From positions 3,658,001-3,722,000 of the forward strand of contig NZ_CP108538.1 in NCBI RefSeq assembly GCF_035994185.1: a DNA stretch of 64,000 nt. Direction: 5' to 3'. Shown piece by piece: positions 44,309 to 52,774 of this stretch (its first letter is position 1; each line of letters opens with the position of its first letter). The position numbers and the translations under genes were made by a program. The notes below the pieces were generated by a model. It was not told where the DNA came from. It saw nothing but the letters and a program-made list of their open reading frames with translations, and ran no database searches. Origin of the DNA: Streptomyces sp. NBC_01217. Its GTDB lineage: Bacteria > Actinomycetota > Actinomycetes > Streptomycetales > Streptomycetaceae.

Positions 44309-45109
44309 CTACCCGCCCGAAACCGCCTGCCGGAAGCCGTAGTTCGCCGCGGTCAGGCCGCCGTCCACGCGCAGTGTCGTTCCCGTGATCCAGGCCGCGT
44401 CGCGCGAGGCGAGGAAGGCGACGGCGGAGGCGATGTCGTCCGGCTCGCCGACCCGGCCCAGCGGGTAGAGGCCGCTCACCCGGGACAGTTCCGCGTCGCG
44501 GCCCGCCCAGGCGTCCGTGCGGATCGTGCCGGGGACGACGAGATTGACGCGTACGCCGCGCGGTCCCGCATGGCCCGCGAGGGTACGGGTCAGGCTGCCC
44601 AGGCCCGCCTTGGCGGCGCTGTAGGCGTGATTGCCGAAGTCCTGTTCGCCGTTGACCGAGCCGATGTTGACGATCGCGCCCCGGCCGCAGGCCGCCAGGT
44701 GCGGGAGGGCGGCGCGGGCGCAGCGGTAGGGGCCGGTGAGGGTGATGTCCAGGTCGCGCTGCCAGACCTCGTCCGGCTCGTCCTCGAAGAGCGGGGCGTC
44801 GGGGGTGCAGGCGTAGGCGTTGTTCACCAGTACGTCGAGGGAGCCGAAGGCGCTGACGGCGTGGGCGACCGCGGCCTCGACCGCCGCCCGGTCGCCCACG
44901 TCGCAGGGCAGCGAACCGGCCGTCGCACCGCTCTCGCGTATCTCCGCGGCGGTGCGTGCGGCGCGGTCGCCGTCCAGGTCGGTGACCAGGACGCGCGCGC
45001 CCTCCGAGGCCAGCCGGCGGGCCGTGGCCGCGCCGATGCCCTGGCCCGCTCCGGTGATGAGCACGCCGTATCCGTCGAACCGTGAACCGGTGGAGGAAGG
45101 AGGAGTCAT
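44309..45109 (-). CDS. Short-chain dehydrogenase/reductase (classical SDR)
   Basis: A 266-residue NAD(P)-dependent oxidoreductase. TGAGQGIG (about 20-27) is the cofactor loop, NNAY is present, catalytic Ser lies in NIGSVNG, and YSAAKAG supplies the YxxxK pair. The C-terminal end includes the typical WITGTTLRVDGG motif. ATG 45109 overlaps the stop of the serine-hydrolase gene (ATGA). Substrate unknown. Confidence 0.9.
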   Translation of the reverse strand: MTPPSSTGSRFDGYGVLITGAGQGIGAATARRLASEGARVLVTDLDGDRAARTAAEIRESGATAGSLPCDVGDRAAVEAAVAHAVSAFGSLDVLVNNAYACTPDAPLFEDEPDEVWQRDLDITLTGPYRCARAALPHLAACGRGAIVNIGSVNGEQDFGNHAYSAAKAGLGSLTRTLAGHAGPRGVRVNLVVPGTIRTDAWAGRDAELSRVSGLYPLGRVGEPDDIASAVAFLASRDAAWITGTTLRVDGGLTAANYGFRQAVSGG

Positions 45110-46293
45110 AGCGCCGACCGTACTGCCCTGACCAGGGCCTGGGCACGGGGATCGGCGGTGACTCCCTTCTGCAGACCGTTCGTCACATAGCCCAGCGCGA
45201 TGCCGGATTCGGGATCGGCGAAGCCGAGCGAGCCGCCCCGGCCGGGGTGGCCGAAGGAGCCGGGGGCCAGCAGCGGTGCCGCCGGGCCGTGCAGCATGTA
45301 GCCGAGGCCGAAGCGGGTGTTGACGACCAGGACCCGGTCCGGGCCCGCCGACTCCTCGGTGCGGGCGAGGGTCAGCGTGGCCGGGGCGAACAGGCGGTGG
45401 CCGTCGACCGGGCCGATCATCGCGGCGTAGCAGCGGGCCAGCGCGCGGGCGGTGGCGATGCCGTTGGACGCGGGGAGTTCGGCCGCCCGGTAGGAGGGGT
45501 CGTTCTCGTCGGGGAGGGGGTCGATGGCCCCGAAGGCGCGGCGGGTGAGGGAGGCCGGGTCGCGGTAGGCCTCGGTGACCGACCGCTTGGGGCGCATCCG
45601 CAGGGAGCCACCGTTGCCCTCGTCGGCGGGCGGTTCGGCGGGGCCGATCCGGCCCACCCGGTGCGCCTCGTCCGCCGGGAGTCCGAACCAGAAGTCGAGG
45701 CCGAGGGGGCGGGCGATCTCCTCGGCGACCCAGCGGCCGACGGTGCGGCCGGTGACCCTGCGCACCAGTTCGCCGACGAGCCAGCTGTAGGTCTGGGCGT
45801 GGTAGCCGTGGTCGGTGCCGGGTTCCCACTGGGGGCGCTGGGCCGCGACGGCCTGCGGCCCGGAGATCCCGTCGGCCGCCTCGGAGGGGGTCAGCGGGCA
45901 GTCGAGGGCGGGGATGCCGGCCCGGTGGGCGAGGAGGTGGCGCACGAGCACGCGCTCCTTGCCGGCGGCCTTGAACTCCGGCCAGTACGTGCCGACCGGG
46001 GCGTCGAGGTCGACCTGGCCGCGCTGGTGCAGCAGCAGTGGTACCGCGGCGGCTATGCCCTTGCCCGCCGAGCGGACGATCTGCACGGTGTCGACGGCCC
46101 ACGGTTCGACGCCGTCGACGTCTCTCGTACCGGCCCACAGATCGACGACCTTGCGGCCGTCCCGGTAGACCGTGACGGCCGCACCGCGTTCGCCGCGCTG
46201 CTCGAAGTTACGGACGAAAGCATCCCGGACCGGTTCGAATCCGGCCGCCACCGTGCCCCGTACGTCCACACCTGCTCCTGCGCTGCCGCTCAT
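45106..46293 (-). CDS. Serine hydrolase, class C beta-lactamase/EstB family
   Basis: About 395 residues of the beta-lactamase-like esterase fold. The SxxK nucleophile is SAGK (in VRSAGKGIAAAV), the second motif is TYSWLVGEL (YxW in place of YxN), and GHPGRGGSLGFADP forms the third region. The family includes esterases and peptidases; no signal peptide is visible, so resistance is unlikely. ATG 46293 is my preference; ATG 46308 is an alternative. It is coupled to the SDR by an ATGA overlap. Confidence 0.85.
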   Translation of the reverse strand: MSGSAGAGVDVRGTVAAGFEPVRDAFVRNFEQRGERGAAVTVYRDGRKVVDLWAGTRDVDGVEPWAVDTVQIVRSAGKGIAAAVPLLLHQRGQVDLDAPVGTYWPEFKAAGKERVLVRHLLAHRAGIPALDCPLTPSEAADGISGPQAVAAQRPQWEPGTDHGYHAQTYSWLVGELVRRVTGRTVGRWVAEEIARPLGLDFWFGLPADEAHRVGRIGPAEPPADEGNGGSLRMRPKRSVTEAYRDPASLTRRAFGAIDPLPDENDPSYRAAELPASNGIATARALARCYAAMIGPVDGHRLFAPATLTLARTEESAGPDRVLVVNTRFGLGYMLHGPAAPLLAPGSFGHPGRGGSLGFADPESGIALGYVTNGLQKGVTADPRAQALVRAVRSAL

Positions 46294-46335
46294 CCCCCCA
46301 TGGTGCATCCCTTCGCAGGTGGAACGCGTGGCGGG

Positions 46336-47109
46336 TCACCTCATGTTCACAGTCACGGAACGCGGATCGAAGCCGAAGGGCAGCTCCAGACGGTGGCTGC
46401 GCATCAGCTCCTCGTCGCAGAGCAGGTCCTGGGTGCGGTCGTCGGCGGCGATGACGCCCTCGCTCAGGACGACCGCGCGGGGGCAGAGCTCCAGGGCGTA
46501 CGGCAGGTCGTGCGTGACCATGAGCACGGTGACGTCCAGGGACCGCAGGATGTCGGCGAGCTCGCGCCGCGAGGCCGGGTCCAGGTTGGAGGACGGCTCG
46601 TCCAGGACGAGGATCTCCGGCCGCATGGCGAGGACGGTGGCGACGGCGACGCGGCGGCGCTGGCCGAAGGAGAGGTGGTGCGGCGGCCGGTCCGCGTACT
46701 CCTCCATGCCGACCTGCTTGAGCGCCTCGGTGACGCGTTCCTCCAGTTCGGCGCCGCGCATTCCGGAGGCGGCGGGTCCGAAGGCGACGTCCTCGCGGAC
46801 GGTGGGCATGAAGAGCTGGTCGTCGGGGTCCTGGAAGACGATGCCGACGCGGCGGCGGATCTCGGCGAGGTTGCGCTTCTCGACCGGGAGCCCGGCGACC
46901 CGGACGGTGCCCGCGCCGGCGTCGAGGATGCCGTTGAGGTGGAGGACGAGGGTGGTCTTGCCCGCGCCGTTCGGGCCGAGCAGGGCGACGCGTTCGCCGC
47001 GGGCGACCGTCAGGTCCACTCCGAAGAGCGCCTGGTGGCCGTCGGGGTAGGCGTAGGCGAGGCCGCTGACCTCCAGGGACGGCGCGGGGGCGGTGGTGGT
47101 GGGGCTCAT
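46336..47109 (-). CDS. CbiO-type ECF/ABC ATPase (metal transport)
   Basis: A 257-residue ATPase. Walker A is GPNGAGKTT (45-53), the signature is LSFGQRRRVA, and Walker B is ILVLDEPSSNLD. VFQDPDDQLF is the hallmark Q-loop sequence of CbiO/EcfA ATPases. The start (ATG 47109) overlaps the CbiQ stop (ATGA); ATG 47118 is an alternative. Together with CbiQ and CbiM it forms a nickel/cobalt importer. Confidence 0.93.
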   Translation of the reverse strand: MSPTTTAPAPSLEVSGLAYAYPDGHQALFGVDLTVARGERVALLGPNGAGKTTLVLHLNGILDAGAGTVRVAGLPVEKRNLAEIRRRVGIVFQDPDDQLFMPTVREDVAFGPAASGMRGAELEERVTEALKQVGMEEYADRPPHHLSFGQRRRVAVATVLAMRPEILVLDEPSSNLDPASRRELADILRSLDVTVLMVTHDLPYALELCPRAVVLSEGVIAADDRTQDLLCDEELMRSHRLELPFGFDPRSVTVNMR

Positions 47110-47867
47110 AGGGTCCATCCCAGCAGACAGATGACGAGGGCGAGGACGGGGAGTGCCGAGGCGTACGCCCACTGGGTCCGGGAGGCCGTCACCTCGTCGA
47201 TGACCGGCATCGATCCGGCGTAGCCGCGGCTGACCATCGCGAGGTGGACGCGTTCGCCGCGCTCGTACGACCTGATGAAGAGCGCGCCCGCCGACTTGGC
47301 GAGGACACCCCATTGCCGTATCCCGCGCGCCTCGAAGCCGCGGGAGCGGCGGGCGATCGACATCCGGCGCATCTCGTCGGTGATCACATCGCCGTACCGG
47401 AGCATGAAGGAGGCGATCTGGACGAGCAGCGGCGGCAGCCTGAGGCGTTGGAGGCCGAGCAGAAGTGAGCGCAGTTCGGTGGTGGAGGCGAGGAGCACGG
47501 AGGCGGCGACGCCGAGGGTGCCCTTGGCCAGCACGTTCCAGGCGCCCCAGAGGCCGGGGACGCTGACGGAGAGGCCGAGGACATGGGTCTGCTCGCCGGG
47601 CACCACGAACGGCATGAGCAGCGCGAACGCGACGAACGGCACCTCGATCAGCAGCCGCCCCAGCAGGAAGCCCGCGGGGATGCGGGCCAGGGCGGTGACG
47701 GCGCCGATCAGTACCGCGTACAGCGCGAACGCCCACACCGCCTCGCGCGGCGTGGAGACGACGACCACGACGAAGCAGAAGGCGGCGGCGAGCTTGCAGT
47801 GCGGTGGCAGGCCGTGCACGGGCGAGTGCCCGTGCCGGTAGAGCCGGTGAGAGTGTCCGGCGCCCAT
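47106..47867 (-). CDS. CbiQ-type transmembrane subunit
   Basis: A 253-residue EcfT/CbiQ membrane protein with about 5-6 TM helices. The cytoplasmic coupling motifs RRMSIARRSRGF and SRGYAG are present. A His-rich N-terminus (GHSHRLYRHGHSPVH) fits metal handling. It lies one nucleotide after the CbiM stop and overlaps CbiO. It is the T-component of the metal importer. Confidence 0.93.
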   Translation of the reverse strand: MGAGHSHRLYRHGHSPVHGLPPHCKLAAAFCFVVVVVSTPREAVWAFALYAVLIGAVTALARIPAGFLLGRLLIEVPFVAFALLMPFVVPGEQTHVLGLSVSVPGLWGAWNVLAKGTLGVAASVLLASTTELRSLLLGLQRLRLPPLLVQIASFMLRYGDVITDEMRRMSIARRSRGFEARGIRQWGVLAKSAGALFIRSYERGERVHLAMVSRGYAGSMPVIDEVTASRTQWAYASALPVLALVICLLGWTL

Positions 47868-47868
47868 G

Positions 47869-48927
47869 TCAGACGGCTTCCCGGGTCGCGGCGACGGGGG
47901 CGTCCGGCGTGCGACGGCGGCGGACCAGGTAGAAGACTCCGCTGCCGGCCACGATCGTCGCGCCGACACCGATCACTCCGGCGAGGCCTCCGGAGATCCG
48001 GGCGTCGGAGACGTCCTTGACGCCGTAGTCGGCGAGCGGGGAGTCCTTGGCGGCGTGTTCCTCGGTCTTCTTGTCGATGCCCTGGTCGGCGGCGACCTTC
48101 TCCAGGCCGTCGGGGCTGGCGGAGGCGTAGAAGGAGACGAAGCCCGCCAGGACGAGGGCGGTGACCAGGCCGGTGGCCCAGATCCCGCGGGTGGACCGGG
48201 CGGCGACGGGGGCGGGGGCGCCGGGCTGCCGGGCGGGGATGTCGATCAGTTCGCCGTCGACACGGAGCTTGAGCGGTGCGGTGAGTCCGCGGGCGCCGTG
48301 GACGAGATCGGGGCGTACGGCGAGGACGGCGCCGACGGTCAGCGCGGTGATCGCGGCCTCGCCGATGCCGATGAGGACATGGACCCCGACCATGGCGGTG
48401 AAGACCTTGCCGATCGGGATGTCGGTGGTGCCGCCGATCCAGTAGATCAGCGTGAAGACACAGGCCGCGGCCGGTACGGAGACCAGGGCGGCGACGAAGG
48501 ACGCGGCCGTCGTGGAGCGGCGTGTCCTCGGCAGCACGGCGACCAGTCCGCGGAAGAGGGCGTAGGCGACGACGGTGGTCGTGATGCCCATGTCGAGCAC
48601 GTTCACACCGAGCGCGGTGAGGCCGCCGTCGGCGAAGAGGATGCCCTGCATGAGCAGGACGACGGAGATGCAGAGCACCCCGGTATAGGGCCCGACCAGG
48701 ATCGCGGCGAGCGCCCCGCCCAGCAGATGCCCGCTGGTGCCCGCAGCGACCGGGAAGTTCAGCATCTGTACGGCGAAGATGAACGCGGCGACGAGACCGG
48801 CGAGCGGCGCGGTGCGCTCGTCCAGCTCCCTCCGAGCGCCCCGCAGACTGACGGCCACGGCACCGGCGGCTACGACTCCCGCGACGGCGGAGACGGGCGC
48901 GTTGATGAATCCGTCGGGTACATGCAT
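47869..48927 (-). CDS. CbiM with fused CbiN/PDGLE-like C-terminus
   Basis: A 352-residue membrane protein. The mature N-terminus MHVPDGF holds the His2 of the metal site (Met-His), followed by about 7 TM helices of CbiM. The C-terminal extension (about 255-345) contains PDGLEKVAADQGI, the PDGLE motif that replaces separate CbiN/NikN subunits. It is the S-component that binds Ni2+ or Co2+. A strong ribosome site (GGAG) precedes ATG 48927. It is the first gene of CbiM-Q-O. Confidence 0.92.
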   Translation of the reverse strand: MHVPDGFINAPVSAVAGVVAAGAVAVSLRGARRELDERTAPLAGLVAAFIFAVQMLNFPVAAGTSGHLLGGALAAILVGPYTGVLCISVVLLMQGILFADGGLTALGVNVLDMGITTTVVAYALFRGLVAVLPRTRRSTTAASFVAALVSVPAAACVFTLIYWIGGTTDIPIGKVFTAMVGVHVLIGIGEAAITALTVGAVLAVRPDLVHGARGLTAPLKLRVDGELIDIPARQPGAPAPVAARSTRGIWATGLVTALVLAGFVSFYASASPDGLEKVAADQGIDKKTEEHAAKDSPLADYGVKDVSDARISGGLAGVIGVGATIVAGSGVFYLVRRRRTPDAPVAATREAV

Positions 48928-48999
48928 GGGTGAGGCTCCGCTTCCTGCGACCTGCGTTGCCGCGGACGGTGTCGTGAACCGTTCAATGATAGAGCCTTG

Positions 49000-49016
49000 T
49001 TGCAAACCATTCGCAA
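49000..49016. promoter_or_regulatory. Nur-box-like site upstream of cbiM
   Basis: TTGCAA-5-TCGCAA closely matches the Streptomyces Nur consensus tTGCaa-N5-ttGCAA. It lies about 75 bp upstream of cbiM, overlapping a possible -35 (TTGCGA on the minus strand) with TATCAT-like -10 sequence downstream. This suggests nickel control by Nur. Confidence 0.6.
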
Positions 49017-49053
49017 GAGCGCAGATGTCACAGTCGACTGCTCGCCGCGCACA

Positions 49054-49075
49054 TAATGTGAAATATGCGACATTA
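49054..49075. promoter_or_regulatory. Inverted repeat upstream of the SsgA-like gene
   Basis: TAATGT (49054-49059) and ACATTA (49070-49075) form 6-bp arms with a 10-nt spacer, 35 bp before the start. It sits in an AT-rich patch unusual for this genome and may be a promoter/operator. Confidence 0.5.
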
Positions 49076-49110
49076 GAGGTTGAAGAAGAACACACAGGAG
49101 GAGTCGGCCC

Positions 49111-49479
49111 ATGCCCCCCGTGATCCATGAGCAGGCCGAGGCCTGGCTCGTCAATGACACCCCTGATCTCCCGGCGGTGCCGGTGGACCTGTTGTACGAC
49201 GCCGATGTCGACCCGCGCACCGTCCATGTCGCCTTCCCCGGCGGCACCGACTGGGCGTTCGGTCGCGACCTGCTGGAGCGCGGACTGCGCTCCCCCGCCG
49301 AGCGCGGCGGCATCCGGGTGTGGCCGTGCGGACGGACACAGCTGGTCGTGGAGCTGCGCTCGAAGGAGGGCGTGGAGGTGGTGCAGTTCGACAACGCGCC
49401 GCTGATCCGCTTCCTGCACCGCACACACGGCGAGAGCGCCGCAGCCGCTCCCGCAGGCAGGACACAGACACCCGCATGA
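49111..49479 (+). CDS. SsgA-like sporulation/cell division protein (SALP)
   Basis: A 122-residue SsgA-family protein, found in morphologically complex actinobacteria. IHEQAEAWLVNDT, VPVDLLYDADVDPRTVHVAFP, WAFGRDLLERGL and VVQFDNAPLIRFLHRT match the family pattern. SALPs help place septa and build or separate spore walls. It is slightly shorter than typical (about 130-145). AGGAGGAG precedes ATG by about 8 nt. The exact paralogue (SsgA-SsgG) cannot be decided. Confidence 0.88.
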   Translation: MPPVIHEQAEAWLVNDTPDLPAVPVDLLYDADVDPRTVHVAFPGGTDWAFGRDLLERGLRSPAERGGIRVWPCGRTQLVVELRSKEGVEVVQFDNAPLIRFLHRTHGESAAAAPAGRTQTPA

Positions 49480-49519
49480 CGCCTGCACACGACACGTACG
49501 CACGACAGAAGGCGTACGC

Positions 49520-49562
49520 ATGACAGAAGCCCCCGTGCAGCTCGCACGGGGGCTTCTGTCAT
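49520..49562. terminator. 19-bp perfect hairpin between the SALP gene and the exporter gene
   Basis: Arms 49520-49538 and 49544-49562 are exact complements around a 5-nt loop (ATGACAGAAGCCCCCGTGC and reverse). It is about 40 bp after the SALP stop and probably bidirectional. Confidence 0.9.
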
Positions 49563-49683
49563 TGCCCCGGTCCCCCGTCCCCACAGGTAACCGGCGCATC
49601 CGGGGCCGCGCTCCGCTCAGACGCGGACCCCGGAGGCTCTACGACCCGGGCCGTACACGGCTCGGACCCGGGCCGTACACGGC

Positions 49684-51927
49684 TCAGACGCGGACCAGCT
49701 CACGCTCGTCCTCGGCGTCACCGCCGCGTCCGTCGTGGCCGGCCAGACCCCCGGACGTCTCGCCGAGCTGCTTGCGCAGCCCCTCGCCCTCCACGTCCAC
49801 GTTCGGCAGGAGCCGGTCCAGCCAGCGCGGCAGCCACCAGGCGCGCTTGCCGAGCAGGGCGAGGACCGCGGGCACGATCGCCATCCGGACGACGAACGCG
49901 TCGAAGAAGACGGCGATGGCGAGCGAGAAGCCGATCATCTTGATCATCTGCTCGCTGGAGCCGATGAAGCCGGAGAAGACCGCCATCATGATCACGGCGG
50001 CGGCCGTGACGACCCGGGCGCCGTGCTTGAAGCCGGTGACGATCGCCTGGCCGGGCTTCTCGCCATGGACGTACGCCTCCCGCATCCGGGTCACGAGGAA
50101 GACCTCGTAGTCCATCGCGAGACCGAAGACCACACCCACCATGAAGATCGGCATCATCGACATGATCGGGCCGGTCTGTTCCACACCGAAGAGCGAGCCG
50201 AGCCAGCCCCACTGGAAGACCGCGACGACCGCGCCCAGGGCCGCGACGACCGAGAGCAGGAAGCCCAGGGCCGCCTTCAGTGGCACCAGCACCGACCGGA
50301 AGACCACCATCAGCAGCAGGAAGGCCAGGCCGACCACGAGCGCCAGGTACGGCAGCAGCGCGTCGTTCATCTTCTGCGAGAAGTCGATGTTCATCGCCGT
50401 GGAGCCGGTGACCAGGACCTCCGCGCCGGTCTGGGACCTGATGTCCTTGCCCGTGTCACGGATCGCGTGGACCACGTTCTCGGTCTCGGTGGAACTCGGC
50501 CGGTCCTTCGGGATCACGGTGATCATCGCGGCGTCACCGGCCTTGTTGAACTGGGCCGGAGTGACGGCGACGACGCCCGGGATGCCGGAGATCTCGTCGG
50601 ACACCTGCTTGGCGGCGGTCTTGCCGTCGGAGCTGTCCGCGGTGTCGACGACGACCATCAGCGGCCCGTTGAAGCCGGGGCCGAAGCCGTCGGAGAGCAG
50701 GTCGTAGGCGCGCCGCTGTGTGGTGCTGGTGGGCTGGGAGCCGTCGTCGGGCAGACCCATCTCCAGGGACGCGGCCGGTACGGCGATCGCACCGAGGCCG
50801 AGGACCCCCACCAGCAGCACCCACACCGGCTTGCGCAGCACGAACCGCGCCCAGCGGGTGCCCATGTTGGGCTTGGCCTCGGGCCGGTTCTCGGCCTCGG
50901 CGGCCCTGCGCGCCCTGCGTCCCATGATCCGCTTGCCCGCGAAGCCCATCATGGCCGGGACCAGGGTGAGCGCGATGAGGACGGCGATCGCGACCGTACC
51001 GGCCGCGGCGAAGCCCATCTTCGACAGCATCGGGATGTTCACGACGGCGAGGCCGACCAGCGCGATCACGACGGTGAGACCGGCGAAGACGACCGCGGAA
51101 CCCGCGGTGCCGACGGCCCGTCCGGCCGCTTCCTCGCGCTCCCGGCCCTCGGCCAGCTCGGCGCGGTAGCGGGAGACGATGAACAACGCGTAGTCGATGC
51201 CGACCGCGAGGCCGATCATCATCGCGAGGGTGGAGGTGGTGGAGCCCAGGTCCAGGACGTTCGCCAGCGCCGTGATCGTCGAGACACCGATGCCGACCCC
51301 GATCAGGGCGGTGAGCAGCGGCAGCCCGGCGGCGATCAGCGAGCCGAAGGTGATGACCAGCACCACCGCGGCGATCGCGACACCGATGATCTCGGTGGCC
51401 CCGGTCTCCGGCATGGCCTGGAGCGCGTCACCGCCGATCTCCACGGTCATCCCGCTCTTCTGCGCCGTGTGGCCCGCCTCCTCCAGGGCGTCCCGGGTCG
51501 CATCGGTCAGCTCCATCGAGTTGACCTTGTAGGACACGGAGACGTACGCCGTGGAGCCGTTCTTGCTGACGGCGTTGCCGGTGTACGGGTCGGTGACCGA
51601 GGCGATCTGGTCGGAGCCGGACTTCAGCTCGTCGGCGATCTTGTTCACCTCGGCCTTGTTGGCCGGGTCCGTCATCTTCTGGCCGTCGGGGGCCTTGAAG
51701 ACGACTCGTGCGGTCGCGCCGTCGGCGCTGGAGTTCGGGAAGCGCTGTTCCAGCAGGTCGAAGGCCCTCTGAGCCTCCGTACCCGGGATCGAGAAGGAGC
51801 TGGAGGTGGCGGTGGACGCGGAGGCCGCGCCGAATCCGGCGAGTGCCAGCAGTGCCACCCAGATCAGGGCGACATAGCGGCGGCGCCGGAAGGCGAGCCG
51901 TCCGAGCTTGTAGAGGAATGTGGCCAC
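49684..51927 (-). CDS. MMPL/RND-family exporter
   Basis: A 747-residue membrane protein with about 12 TM segments in two MMPL repeats, each with a large extracytoplasmic loop. Conserved GLAVGIDYALFIVSRYR and GLAMDYEVFLVTRMRE (D-Y charge-relay motifs) lie in TM4 and TM10. Likely proton-driven export of lipids or drugs. It ends with a polar tail. It is 116 bp downstream of a TetR gene on the same strand, which is its likely repressor. Confidence 0.93.
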   Translation of the reverse strand: MATFLYKLGRLAFRRRRYVALIWVALLALAGFGAASASTATSSSFSIPGTEAQRAFDLLEQRFPNSSADGATARVVFKAPDGQKMTDPANKAEVNKIADELKSGSDQIASVTDPYTGNAVSKNGSTAYVSVSYKVNSMELTDATRDALEEAGHTAQKSGMTVEIGGDALQAMPETGATEIIGVAIAAVVLVITFGSLIAAGLPLLTALIGVGIGVSTITALANVLDLGSTTSTLAMMIGLAVGIDYALFIVSRYRAELAEGREREEAAGRAVGTAGSAVVFAGLTVVIALVGLAVVNIPMLSKMGFAAAGTVAIAVLIALTLVPAMMGFAGKRIMGRRARRAAEAENRPEAKPNMGTRWARFVLRKPVWVLLVGVLGLGAIAVPAASLEMGLPDDGSQPTSTTQRRAYDLLSDGFGPGFNGPLMVVVDTADSSDGKTAAKQVSDEISGIPGVVAVTPAQFNKAGDAAMITVIPKDRPSSTETENVVHAIRDTGKDIRSQTGAEVLVTGSTAMNIDFSQKMNDALLPYLALVVGLAFLLLMVVFRSVLVPLKAALGFLLSVVAALGAVVAVFQWGWLGSLFGVEQTGPIMSMMPIFMVGVVFGLAMDYEVFLVTRMREAYVHGEKPGQAIVTGFKHGARVVTAAAVIMMAVFSGFIGSSEQMIKMIGFSLAIAVFFDAFVVRMAIVPAVLALLGKRAWWLPRWLDRLLPNVDVEGEGLRKQLGETSGGLAGHDGRGGDAEDERELVRV

Positions 51928-52043
51928 GGAGGGGTACTCCCGGTCAGGTCGTTTGAGTGGAAAGGGCGTGAGAAACCAGCCCGACGACGAGAGCGGCGTG
52001 TCAGGTGGAGCTTGGGGAGGGGGCCGTACTAAGGGGACGGGGG

Positions 52044-52616
52044 TCAGACGCCGAGGGCGGGGAGAACCACGGAGTCGACGTAGTCGATGAGAAACGCCTG
52101 GTCGACGGCGCGGTCCTCGACCAGCTGCCGAGCGGCGAAGGCGCCGATCAGCATGTGCGGTACATATTTCAGCGCCGGATTGTCCGGACGCAGCTCACCC
52201 CGGTCCACGGCTCGGCGCAGCAGCGTGTCGAGACCGGTCATCTCCGGCTCGACGAGCAGCTCGCGCAGCGCCTGGTAAAGATCGGGGTTCTCGTGGACGG
52301 CATGCATCAGGCCCCGCATCAGCGCGGAGTCCTTCTCCATCTGACAGTCGTCGCTACGGCCCAGCGCGGCGCTGAAGTCGCCGCGCAGCGATCCGGTGTC
52401 GATCTCCGCGAGGGAGACCGGCTTGTTGTGCCGCATGGCCTTCACGACCAGCTCGGCCTTGCTCCCCCACTGGCGGTAGAGGGTGGCCTTGCTGGAACGG
52501 GTGCGGGCGGCTATGGCGTCCATGGTCAGGGCGTCGTAGCCGACCTCGCGGAGCAGGTCGAGCACGGCGGCGTACAGCTCGCTCTCACGCTCGGGCGTGA
52601 GCCGGGTGCGCGCCAT
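52044..52616 (-). CDS. TetR-family regulator (probable repressor of the MMPL gene)
   Basis: A 190-residue regulator with an N-terminal HTH (about 25-60, LREVGYDALTMDAIAARTRSSKATLYRQWGSKAELV) and a TetR_C_11-like ligand domain. It leads a leftward unit with the MMPL exporter. Two palindromes, 52659-52673 and 52701-52720, lie in the gap to the divergent S41 peptidase and are likely its operators. Confidence 0.9.
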   Translation of the reverse strand: MARTRLTPERESELYAAVLDLLREVGYDALTMDAIAARTRSSKATLYRQWGSKAELVVKAMRHNKPVSLAEIDTGSLRGDFSAALGRSDDCQMEKDSALMRGLMHAVHENPDLYQALRELLVEPEMTGLDTLLRRAVDRGELRPDNPALKYVPHMLIGAFAARQLVEDRAVDQAFLIDYVDSVVLPALGV

Positions 52617-52658
52617 GCGCCGACCTCCTGTTCGCGTATCCGTACATCAGTCAATCGA

Positions 52659-52673
52659 ACGAAACTGTTTCGT
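52659..52673. promoter_or_regulatory. Palindrome 1 upstream of tetR
   Basis: ACGAAAC-T-GTTTCGT, perfect 7-bp arms. It is related to palindrome 2, 42 bp away. Confidence 0.65.
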
Positions 52674-52700
52674 ACACATCGACGGTACCCCGCCCGCCCA

Positions 52701-52720
52701 GCGAAACGAAATCGTTTCGC
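52701..52720. promoter_or_regulatory. Palindrome 2 between tetR and the S41 gene
   Basis: GCGAAACGAAATCGTTTCGC has perfect 9-bp arms around AA, a typical TetR-operator shape. Confidence 0.7.
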
Positions 52721-52774
52721 TTGTGTTCCCCACCACAAGTTGCCGGGGCCCTTCCGCGCGGAAAGCATTGGAGG

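Noticed and set aside
45106..46293. A beta-lactamase resistance gene
   Set aside because: No signal peptide and the YxN motif is replaced by YxW, which fits the EstB-like hydrolases.
48928..49110. Cobalamin riboswitch upstream of cbiM
   Set aside because: Too short and no B12-box-like sequence; a Nur-box-like site explains regulation better.
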